Shown piece by piece: positions 53,500 to 60,189 of a DNA stretch of 60,189 bases. The DNA comes from Methanobacteriota archaeon (GTDB lineage Archaea; Halobacteriota; Methanosarcinia; Methanosarcinales; Methanosarcinaceae): assembly GCA_030054735.1 (NCBI GenBank), contig JASGVX010000037.1, forward strand, positions 1 through 60,189. The letters are read 5' to 3'. The translations under genes were made by a program, and so were the position numbers. The notes beneath the pieces are model-generated. The model was given only the letters and a program-made list of their open reading frames with translations, was not told the DNA's origin and did not search any database. Positions within the stretch are counted from its first letter, which is position 1, and each line of letters starts with the position of its first letter.

Positions 53500-54243
53500 T
53501 CACCTCACCCATACAGAGAGTGTCGTCTTATATCTTGTGTTATTATACTGTATCATGTCGCCTGAATTGAAAAAATGACCTAAAGAATGCGTAGCTTTCC
53601 AGATTCCAGCCTCTGGCAAAGAATATCCGACATTAATAAACCAGAGGCCACTTTGAGAGAGGTTTACGTTGAATTTCCCGTCTTCTTTTGTTTCTCCCCT
53701 TTGAACTCTGGGATCGCCGTGCTCGTCCCAGGTCCAGTAAGACGCATTGTAGCTTGCCTTTACTGGCTTACCAAGATACTTAACCTGAATATTGAGATCC
53801 TCGCCTTCTTTAAGTCTATATGGCGCGTGTTCTGAGATCATCTCAAGTGGTAGACCTGCATCCAAGTTGCCTGCAGGTCCATCACCTGCATGAATTACCG
53901 CCTTAGCAAAGTTATAAGACAGGAATGGATTGCTCTTACCACCATGCCAGCCAAGATCATAGACTCCTGGCGATCTGGCGACAAAGAATATGTAATCTCC
54001 TGGCCAAAACAACATGATGTCCGTGAAGAGAAATGCCGAATGACCGTATCCCGCAAGCCAGTCCCCTTTTTTCATCTCCAGGTTAATCCTTTCTCCCTTG
54101 GGAGTGCAGAGATATGCACCGTCCATAAGAGGAACATAAAGACTAGATGCCAAAGATGGGTGGCCAAAGAAGGAATGTGCCCTCAGAATGGTCTTTTCTT
54201 CGGCTGCGTCTCTGACATCTACCCATAATAAGTGAGGAGTCAT
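53500..54243 (-). CDS. DUF4198-like protein without signal peptide
   Basis: The protein of about 247 residues resembles DUF4198 proteins: PHLLWVDV near the start, then RAHSFFGHPSL, and a C-terminal beta-sandwich with GKFNVNLSQSGLWFINVGY. DUF4198 proteins are usually exported and often sit with nickel/cobalt or other metal uptake systems. Here no signal peptide is seen. The ATG at 54243 or a TTG at 54264, directly after the upstream stop, starts the frame. Context with a FecBCD-type importer supports a metal-related role, perhaps lost if it is no longer exported. Confidence 0.65.
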   Translation of the reverse strand: MTPHLLWVDVRDAAEEKTILRAHSFFGHPSLASSLYVPLMDGAYLCTPKGERINLEMKKGDWLAGYGHSAFLFTDIMLFWPGDYIFFVARSPGVYDLGWHGGKSNPFLSYNFAKAVIHAGDGPAGNLDAGLPLEMISEHAPYRLKEGEDLNIQVKYLGKPVKASYNASYWTWDEHGDPRVQRGETKEDGKFNVNLSQSGLWFINVGYSLPEAGIWKATHSLGHFFNSGDMIQYNNTRYKTTLSVWVR

Positions 54244-54264
54244 ATTAAGACCATCTCGCTTCAA

Positions 54265-54729
54265 TCAATCCTTCAATTTGGGCATATGGGAGTAGATCTC
54301 CTCTACTGTTATGAGAACCGCAGCCCTGGGTTTGAGGTTCTTCCTCCACTCTTTCAGTCGATCTGCTTTCTCCTTTAGCTCTGGTGACATCTCTACAGCC
54401 TGCTGCATCTGGGCCCTCTTTCGTTCTGCTTTCTGCTCTCTGATCTGCTGCATTTGCTCGAAGACCGGCCCATCGGTATGAACTTCTGCTTTTCCCTTGA
54501 GCTGGTAAGACTCCCGTCTCTTGTGATCGGTAAATGAGATGGCAACCATCGGATTTGCTTCAAGATTCTTTCGGGTCTTGTCGAACATCACGTCGATAAT
54601 TATAAGCTGCTTGTCGCTTATGGCCTGGCACAGGCCAATAGGCACTACGTTAGGCTTTCCTTCCAGTGTAGATGTTGCCAGGTAAACCAGGTTCTCATCC
54701 AGCATTTGCATTATTTCCTTGCTCATCAT
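54265..54729 (-). CDS. Pyridoxamine 5'-phosphate oxidase-fold flavoprotein
   Basis: The protein of about 154 residues has the split-barrel FMN-binding fold: VYLATSTLEGKPNVVPIGLC, then IIDVMFDKTRKNLEANPMVAISF. It has an unusual Glu/Lys/Arg-rich helical insert (QIREQKAERKRAQMQQ). Members bind FMN or F420 or act on haem. The ATG at 54729 has GGAG about six bases upstream. It sits between the ABC ATPase and the DUF4198 gene on the same strand, so it is probably part of the same uptake unit, possibly reducing the imported cofactor. Confidence 0.8.
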   Translation of the reverse strand: MMSKEIMQMLDENLVYLATSTLEGKPNVVPIGLCQAISDKQLIIIDVMFDKTRKNLEANPMVAISFTDHKRRESYQLKGKAEVHTDGPVFEQMQQIREQKAERKRAQMQQAVEMSPELKEKADRLKEWRKNLKPRAAVLITVEEIYSHMPKLKD

Positions 54730-54774
54730 GTATGGATCTCCTATCAATTAAAATTAATAATTTTATGAATAAAT

Positions 54775-55545
54775 TTAGCCACTTAGATTGGGGAATATGT
54801 ATCTAGCTCCCTCCTTCTCGAAGACCTCAATATCCAATCCGTAGACTTTCATGATATTCTCAGAAGTCAATACTTCCTTGCTGGGACCGTAACTCACGAT
54901 TTCCCCTTTGTTCATCATGAGCAGAACCTTGTCTGAGAAGAGAGAGGCTAGATTGGGGTCGTGCTCACTCATGATCACAGATATGCCCTCTTTGGAGATC
55001 TCCTGGAGGATCTTAAGTACCAATACCCGGTTCTTGAAATCAAGGTTACTGGTGGGCTCGTCCAGGAGCAGCACCTTAGGTTCTTGCACCAGTGCCCTGG
55101 CAATAAGAACCAGCTTCAACTCTCCGCCGCTAATCTGGGTGTAGAATTTATCTGCCAGGTGGCCCACGCCCACCCTGCACAGAGCTTCTCGGGCCAGATC
55201 GTAATCATTCTTAGAGGGAATAGAGAAGCCTAAGCGAGGTGTTCTACCGCTTACAGCCACATCCAGCACCCTATAAGGAAAGCCCGGGGAGTGTATTTGA
55301 GGGACATATCCCATGAGCATGGCCAGGTCCCGGCTGCTCAGTGTCCGAAGATCCAGGTTATCCACCATGACTCTTCCCTCTGGCTTCAGCAGCATATTCA
55401 GGCATTTGAGCAGAGTAGTTTTTCCACAGCCGTTTGCCCCTAAGATGGTGAGAATCTCTCCGGCCTCCAGCTCGAAGCTGACCTGCCGGACGATCATCAT
55501 CTTACCATAACTGAAGCAAAGATCAACAGCCTCAATACCACTCAT
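54775..55545 (-). CDS. ABC transporter ATP-binding protein (FecE/BtuD type)
   Basis: The 256-residue ATPase has Walker A GANGCGKTT, signature ISGGELKL, Walker B VLLLDEPTSNLD and the switch His in SEHD. The GYVPQIHSPGFPYRVLDVAVSGR region is typical of iron-siderophore and cobalamin importers. It overlaps the permease gene by 14 bases. Confidence 0.92.
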   Translation of the reverse strand: MSGIEAVDLCFSYGKMMIVRQVSFELEAGEILTILGANGCGKTTLLKCLNMLLKPEGRVMVDNLDLRTLSSRDLAMLMGYVPQIHSPGFPYRVLDVAVSGRTPRLGFSIPSKNDYDLAREALCRVGVGHLADKFYTQISGGELKLVLIARALVQEPKVLLLDEPTSNLDFKNRVLVLKILQEISKEGISVIMSEHDPNLASLFSDKVLLMMNKGEIVSYGPSKEVLTSENIMKVYGLDIEVFEKEGARYIFPNLSG

Positions 55546-56551
55546 TTTGGGCCCTCCTCATGAGGTAAAGAAATAATGGCGCTCCAATGATCGTGGTGAT
55601 GACTCCAACCGGAATCTCGAAGCTCCAGATGGTCCGGGAGATCATATCCGCCAGCAGCATGAAAGAAGATCCAACTGATATGGAGGCAGGCAGCAGAACT
55701 TTGGGATCTGAGCCCACCAGAAAGCGGGTAATGTGCGGGGCTATAAGGCAGACCCAGCCAATAATCCCCGTCACAGAGATCACAGAGGCTGTGCCAATAG
55801 ATGCCAGCAAGATAATCATCAACCGCTCACGCTCGACGTTGATTCCCAGGGACCTAGCTTCTTCATCGCCCATGGACAGGACGAAGATGCGCCATCTGAA
55901 ATATAGAAGCCCGAGGATGCCAAAGATTGCAAGCGGGGCAGAAACTTTGACATCTGCCCAGGTGATCGTGTGAAGTCTTCCGATCATCCAGGCTACAATG
56001 GATTGGGTCTTCTCCGGCTCAACCAGGATCTGGATCAGGGAAAGGAATCCAGCGAAAAGGGCGGAGATGATCATACCCGATAGCACCAAGGATACGGGCG
56101 AAAACTGACCGCGAAATTTGGATAACCCCAGGGTGAGGGAGACAGCCACCAGGGCGAAGAGAATGGCCGAGGGCTGTATCAGGAAGAAGTTCTTGTGGCC
56201 AAAGATGGCCATGGACAGGGCTGCTCCAAAGGCTGCTCCTGAAGAGATCCCCAGGAAGTAGGGGCTAACCAGTGGGTTACGCAGAGTGGTTTGCAGACTT
56301 GCACCCGATATGCCCATGCAGGCTCCAAAGATTATGGCCTCCACGGCCCTTGGCAGCCTGACGTTGAGGAATATGGTGCGATCGATGGAGTCACTGAAGA
56401 GCAGTAGCTCCAGCGAGTCAAAGGATAGATCGTATTTGCCCACCAAGAGGTAGAGAAGCAAAAGAATAAGGGGGCTGAAGATCAGCGCCGCCTTATACTT
56501 CAGAAATCCCAAATTCGGCCTTGAATATCGAATGCAATCCTCTGACGCCAT
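55532..56551 (-). CDS. ABC transporter permease (FecCD/BtuC type)
   Basis: The 339-residue permease has about ten helices with the family signatures LPRAVEAIIFGACMGISGASLQ, NPLVSPYFLGISSGAAFGAAL, and GIIGWVCLIAPHITRFLVGSDPKVLLPAS. It forms a homodimer in vitamin B12 or iron-chelate importers. The frame overlaps the binding-protein gene by 59 bases, which is unusual and may mean a shorter N-terminus. Confidence 0.92.
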   Translation of the reverse strand: MASEDCIRYSRPNLGFLKYKAALIFSPLILLLLYLLVGKYDLSFDSLELLLFSDSIDRTIFLNVRLPRAVEAIIFGACMGISGASLQTTLRNPLVSPYFLGISSGAAFGAALSMAIFGHKNFFLIQPSAILFALVAVSLTLGLSKFRGQFSPVSLVLSGMIISALFAGFLSLIQILVEPEKTQSIVAWMIGRLHTITWADVKVSAPLAIFGILGLLYFRWRIFVLSMGDEEARSLGINVERERLMIILLASIGTASVISVTGIIGWVCLIAPHITRFLVGSDPKVLLPASISVGSSFMLLADMISRTIWSFEIPVGVITTIIGAPLFLYLMRRAQNEWY

Positions 56552-57587
56552 ATATTTCCTCGAAGACCTGATCAGCCTCTGTATTGAAGTCGAATGTGTA
56601 TTTGTCAGGATGCATTATCTTGGCTAGGTTCAGGGGCTGGACCATGAATATCGCCGGATCGTAGCCTACCATGCCTTGGTAGATCCTGTAGACCTTACCC
56701 TCCTTCACAGCTCGCAATTGCATCCAGTTGGGATCATTCTGAATAACTGTTATGTCGATCAACGAAAGCCCATTAACTAGGATCATATCTGGGTCCCACT
56801 GTGCGATCTGCTCAATGCTTACAGTCTTGGAGGGGCCGCCGCCCTTATATGTATCTGCGCCAAGGTTAACCCCTCCTGCCCAGTCTATAGCAGAGCTGAC
56901 TGTGGCCACTTTGAAGGGATCATTACCCAGAGCCGCGCCGACCATGATAACTTTAGGCCGCTCCTCTTCAGGTATGTCCTTAGAAAGATTAGTAATCCCT
57001 TCAATCTTACTCTGGATGTATCCCTGGATATGTTGGCTCCTTTCTTGCTGGCCCATCACATTGCCAATGACCTCATAGGCGCACAGGAAGTCGCTTACCT
57101 TCTTCACATAGAAATAGCTACAAACACAGGGTATGCCCAGCTCGTTCTGGATCTTTTCAGCCAGCTCCTTACTGGAGCCGCCTACGAAGATCACGTCGGG
57201 CTTGAGAGATGCCAGGGTTTCCATGCTCAGGGTCCCTGAGATGTCGCTTCCTACATCAGTTATGTTTTGAAGCTGTGGATATGCTTGCTTTAGTATTGGA
57301 CACTTCAGTGAGTAGCTGTCTACTCCCACAATTTTGTCGCCCGAACCTAATGATACCAATATCCTGGTGGCATCTGCATTCAGGCTTACCACACGATCAA
57401 CTTCTTCAGGGACAGCCACATTTCGCCCCATGCAGTCAGTAACGTTCACTTTTTCTATCTCTTGAGTATTAGAGCCGGAGTTGAAGAAGACAAACAAGAA
57501 CGCCAATAAGACAAACAAGAACGCAAAAGCGGCATATTTTATTAAGCTCCTTTTTTTACCTATTTCTAGCATGGAATACACCAACAA
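56493..57587 (-). CDS. ABC transporter substrate-binding protein (FecB/BtuF type)
   Basis: The 364-residue protein has an N-terminal hydrophobic segment (YAAFAFLFVLLAFLFVFF) that serves as signal or anchor, without a lipobox Cys. The core is a class III binding protein: VTDCMGRNVAVPEEVDRVVSL, then LKPDVIFVGG, and later QIAQWDPDMILVNG. Such proteins bind iron chelates, haem or corrinoids. It is the promoter-proximal gene of the minus-strand uptake unit. Confidence 0.9.
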   Translation of the reverse strand: MLVYSMLEIGKKRSLIKYAAFAFLFVLLAFLFVFFNSGSNTQEIEKVNVTDCMGRNVAVPEEVDRVVSLNADATRILVSLGSGDKIVGVDSYSLKCPILKQAYPQLQNITDVGSDISGTLSMETLASLKPDVIFVGGSSKELAEKIQNELGIPCVCSYFYVKKVSDFLCAYEVIGNVMGQQERSQHIQGYIQSKIEGITNLSKDIPEEERPKVIMVGAALGNDPFKVATVSSAIDWAGGVNLGADTYKGGGPSKTVSIEQIAQWDPDMILVNGLSLIDITVIQNDPNWMQLRAVKEGKVYRIYQGMVGYDPAIFMVQPLNLAKIMHPDKYTFDFNTEADQVFEEIYGVRGLHSIFKAEFGISEV

Positions 57588-57987
57588 ATTAAATTATTGC
57601 TAATTTACTATTTTATCTCTTTCGTAAGATTAAGTCATATCAAAAAAGAATTTCTATTATTTGAGGTGTTAATAATATATAATGTTATGTTATTAAAAAG
57701 TAAATAGTTGCAATAAATACATTAAATTATGATACATGATGATTTGGACATTTTTTATAGACTGCACTTCACTTTCGCCTCGCCCCCTTGCCTCGCCCAG
57801 AGACATTAACGTCCTGTTCGTTCCTGTGGAGCTTATGGCCGTAGCCATCAACAGCCACCCTGAATTGCATCGCTATAAGGTCTTCGGTTGCGTATATGAT
57901 ATGCTGAAAAGCACAAACGTGTGATGGGAAGGGCACATTAGGTCAAAATGAGCATCATACATCCGATTTTAGCGAAAAATTTCAGTA

Positions 57988-58248
57988 ATTTACACCCTCG
58001 ACCAGGTCTTCTTCATCAGCGGTAACTAATCTCGCATCCTCAGCCGACTGAACAGGAACATCACCATGATGGATGTGCGGTGGGCCTTCACCTCCTTTCA
58101 GCTCATGACCATCCTGGAGGCGAAACACACAGCTTCCTGATCGTGGAGCACGACCATCTGCTCTACGAGTACTCCCATGAGATGGTGGGCTGGCTACCTG
58201 GCCCAAACCCTCAGCAGGCCTCCCGGGAGGCTACAGTCCTGCTCTAGA
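57988..58248 (+). pseudogene. G+C-rich coding relic
   Basis: Two plus-strand frames read like one protein split by a frameshift: ITMMDVRWAFTSFQLMTILE, then FLIVEHDHLLYEYSHEMVGW and REATVLL before a stop. A TGA and a TAA also interrupt the upstream part. I do not know the family with confidence. Composition matches the importer genes to its left rather than the AT-rich spacer. Confidence 0.45.
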
Positions 58249-58310
58249 TCTTCAATCCCCAATCGAGAAACGACATCCTGAACTCGTCTGCTTGAGACAC
58301 CCTGTAGATA

Positions 58311-58412
58311 CAACTAAACTATGGCATTGATCAAAGCCTTCTCAACGCACGAATAATCAAAAACAAGAGGAAAATGGTATAGAGAATTTTACAGAAAATT
58401 AGGCACACTGCC
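58311..58412. mobile_element. Isolated IS256-type terminal fragment
   Basis: The final bases, read inversely, are GGCAGTGTGCCTAATTTTCT, the same terminus as the remnant at 52944-53442 but better conserved. A short internal match (CTTCTCAACGCACGAAT against CTTCTCAACGCGCGAAT near 53074) supports common origin. Confidence 0.6.
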
Positions 58413-58485
58413 AAATAAATAGAAAATGTATAAAAATCACACAGAAAAAATTAAAAAGTTTTAGGAGACTCTCTAAAGCCTCCCA

Positions 58486-59595
58486 TTAAATCTCAATCAG
58501 CTCGTATTCCCTGCTCCCCATCCCGATTTTTTCAGCATATTCAAGCTGGTGGGTGCCGTCAACATTAGACCAGATACCTTTGAACTTGTCAGCACCTGCT
58601 TCATGGTTGCAGTGCAGAGCAGAGCTCACAAGCCCTTTCTGCATGTTGACAAGGTCGTAGCTTGCCTGGTCAAGTGCAACAGGATCGGTTGATGCAAGAA
58701 TGCCTACATCGGGGACTATAGGAGCATCGCTCCAGGGCACACAGTCGCAGTCCGGGGTGATTTTGAGCAGGAAATTGAAATAACCCACCCTGCCCTCTTT
58801 TCCTTTTACGGCTCCGTATGCGTATTCGGTAAGGCACTCAAGGAATTTAGGGATGTCCTCTTCCCAGTTAAGGTCAATGGCGTTTTCGGGACAGACTTCC
58901 ATGCACTGCCCGCAGCTAATGCAGATGCCGGGATTGATCCTGGAAATTTCACCATCGGGTGATGTAGCACCCACAGGGCAGACCTCAACACATTTTCCGC
59001 AGCCAATACATTTTTCTTCGAGAACGTGCGGGCTTGTCGGGTAGTGCTGGTCCTTTTTTCCTGCCGCAGGCGCACAGCCCATTGCCAGGTTCTTGATCGA
59101 ACCTCCAAACCCTGCCATGATATGCCCCTTGAAGTGTGTCATCACGATCATGGAATCAGCTGAAACGATGTCTGACGCTATTTTCACGGTCTTGAAGTGC
59201 TTCTGCCTGATCTCGACCTCTGCGATGTTCTGGCTCCTGAGCCCGTCCGAGATTATGAGGGGAGCCCGGACAACGGAATAATCAAAGCCATGCTCTATGG
59301 CTGTTGTAAGGTGGTCAACAGCGTTATCCCGGCTACCGGAATAGAGAGTATTTGTGTCTGTGATAAACGGTTTTGCTCCTGCTGCCCTGATTTTTTCTAC
59401 CACCTGCCGGAGATAGACAGGGTTTATGTAGCTGTCGTTCCCGTATTCTCCGAAATGTATCTTGATTGCTGTCAAGTCATCTGCTCCCAGAACTTCGACA
59501 AAACCTGCTTCGTCAAAAAGTCTCTGGATCTTGCTTATCGTGCTTTGCTGGGGGGTTTTTGCCCTCAGGTCTGCGAAATAGACTTTACTTGCCAT
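58486..59595 (-). CDS. DUF362 protein with two 4Fe-4S ferredoxin motifs
   Basis: The 369-residue protein has a DUF362 core (TAIKIHFGEYGNDSYINPVYLRQ, then THFKGHIMAGFGGSIKNLAMGCAPAAGK) interrupted by a ferredoxin segment. The cluster motifs are CIGCGKCVEVCP and CISCGQCMEVCP at about residues 198-240. It is probably an electron-transfer or iron-sulphur-dependent redox protein; the reaction is unknown. Ribosome-binding AGGGAGG precedes the ATG at 59595. Monocistronic. Confidence 0.9.
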   Translation of the reverse strand: MASKVYFADLRAKTPQQSTISKIQRLFDEAGFVEVLGADDLTAIKIHFGEYGNDSYINPVYLRQVVEKIRAAGAKPFITDTNTLYSGSRDNAVDHLTTAIEHGFDYSVVRAPLIISDGLRSQNIAEVEIRQKHFKTVKIASDIVSADSMIVMTHFKGHIMAGFGGSIKNLAMGCAPAAGKKDQHYPTSPHVLEEKCIGCGKCVEVCPVGATSPDGEISRINPGICISCGQCMEVCPENAIDLNWEEDIPKFLECLTEYAYGAVKGKEGRVGYFNFLLKITPDCDCVPWSDAPIVPDVGILASTDPVALDQASYDLVNMQKGLVSSALHCNHEAGADKFKGIWSNVDGTHQLEYAEKIGMGSREYELIEI

Positions 59596-59771
59596 TGAAA
59601 TGCCTCCCTAAAATAAGTCGAATTATTACTCTTACCCGTTCTATGCAATCAAGAAAGCCTTTTCTGTTTTTAGATGTTACGCTTTTAGGAGAGGGATAAA
59701 TGCTAGCCCAAACAGGACACATTGGCGTGCAGGATTGTACACATGCAAAAAATAAGAATTAAACCCATCCT

Positions 59772-59990
59772 TTACGCCTTTAATACAGCACAGCCCGGCT
59801 CGTCCCGGTGGGTGCAGTCTTTAAACTTGCAACTGCGGGCTGCATCAACGATTTCGGAAAACGCTTTCTCAAACCCTTCTGTAGAGTGTCCGAGTTGGAT
59901 TTCCCTGATCCGGGGCTGTCTATAAGTACTGCGCCGTTTGGAAGAGGGAACATCTGGCGGACTGTAGTTGTGTGCCTCCCTTTTTTCGTT
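59772..59990 (-). pseudogene. rsgA: Relic of the ribosome biogenesis GTPase RsgA
   Basis: One frame reads [20 protein letters not shown] then LIDSPG. After a single-base loss, the next frame reads [20 protein letters not shown] and [19 protein letters not shown], then stop. These are the switch/G3 region and the zinc-binding C-terminus of RsgA. The OB-fold, G1 motif and most of the GTPase core are missing, and bases 60078-60189 hold no continuation. Confidence 0.75.
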
Positions 59991-60189
59991 AATTGTCTCA
60001 GTTGAAGCTTTGGGAATGGAAATAGAAAGTATTTCAAGGAAGGCAAAAGGTCGAAAAATTAGGAACCTTAACTCCACTTAATTATAGGGACTATATCCTA
60101 GAATTTGCTTATTTTTTCTTTTTTTAAACTTCAATTGAATCATTTCAAATAGAAATTTATTTATACTATGTTCCCCATATCATATAGAA

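Larger units (their letters stand above)
57588..58485. other. Spacer with coding relic and IS256 end
   Basis: AT-rich promoter region to about 57730, then a G+C-rich stretch with decayed coding sequence (57988-58248), then about 100 bases related to an IS256-type end (to 58412). No intact gene is called. Confidence 0.6.

Noticed and set aside
57736-57924. 62-codon plus-strand ORF
   Set aside because: Could be a fragment of decayed coding sequence, but start context and similarity are lacking.
1-60189. tRNA genes, rRNA genes and CRISPR arrays
   Set aside because: I scanned the spacers by eye for cloverleaf-like and regularly spaced repeats and saw none; a tRNAscan or CRISPR search was not possible.

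Overview
The window reads as chromosome of a methanogenic archaeon, most likely Methanosarcina. The gene families point that way: archaeal Trm1, DUF2110, DUF1699, AmrS, a CooC-like ATPase and a DtxR regulator. So do the long AT-rich spacers packed with small mobile repeats, the TTTAAATA-type promoters and the low coding density. The genus is an inference; no rRNA or mcr gene is present, and I saw no tRNA gene or CRISPR array.

Layout. 1-3190: a small protein, a cupredoxin-like lipoprotein, a dead paralogue of it, and nested MITEs. 3190-8670: housekeeping genes (trm1, a winged-helix protein, DUF2110, a UPF0210/ACT pair, a shikimate-kinase-like protein). 8900-11230: a membrane protein and a DUF1699 gene whose 3' end is tandemly duplicated. 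11085-21550: an accessory block on the minus strand. It holds a TPR protein that has lost its nitrilase domain, its full-length TPR-nitrilase paralogue, and an 1842-residue DUF4011 / SF1 helicase / nuclease / DUF3320 protein. 22180-27330: an EamA exporter, a Tat cluster (two unlike TatC and two TatA) and a Nudix hydrolase. 27400-31990: AmrS and a ferrous-iron operon (feoA-feoA-feoB-membrane protein-feoC-like) behind a palindromic operator. 32290-37953: a broken methyltransferase gene and a 1650-residue secreted protein combining GLUG-like repeats, four chelatase-like CbiX lobes and a ZinT-like segment. 37954-41247: 3.3 kb without a convincing gene, made largely of mobile-element debris. 41248-50650: a DtxR regulator, a methyltransferase, a five-gene Opp/Nik-type ABC importer, a DUF4177 protein and a CooC-like ATPase. 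50950-58480: a HEAT-repeat protein, IS256 remnants, and an iron/corrinoid-type ABC importer with PPOX-fold and DUF4198 partners. 58490-60189: a ferredoxin-type DUF362 protein and an rsgA relic.

Metal handling is the shared theme of the right two thirds: Feo, a DtxR regulator, a secreted chelatase/ZinT-like fusion, a Nik/Opp-type importer, CooC, and a FecBCD-type importer with DUF4198. The main novelty candidates are the secreted GLUG-CbiX-ZinT fusion, the TPR-nitrilase pair beside the helicase-nuclease, the complementary loss of key glutamates in the two TatC proteins, an in-frame TAG at a tyrosine position of a TPR unit, and several MITE families with target-site duplications. Two of these families have an unoccupied or less-invaded copy elsewhere in the window.
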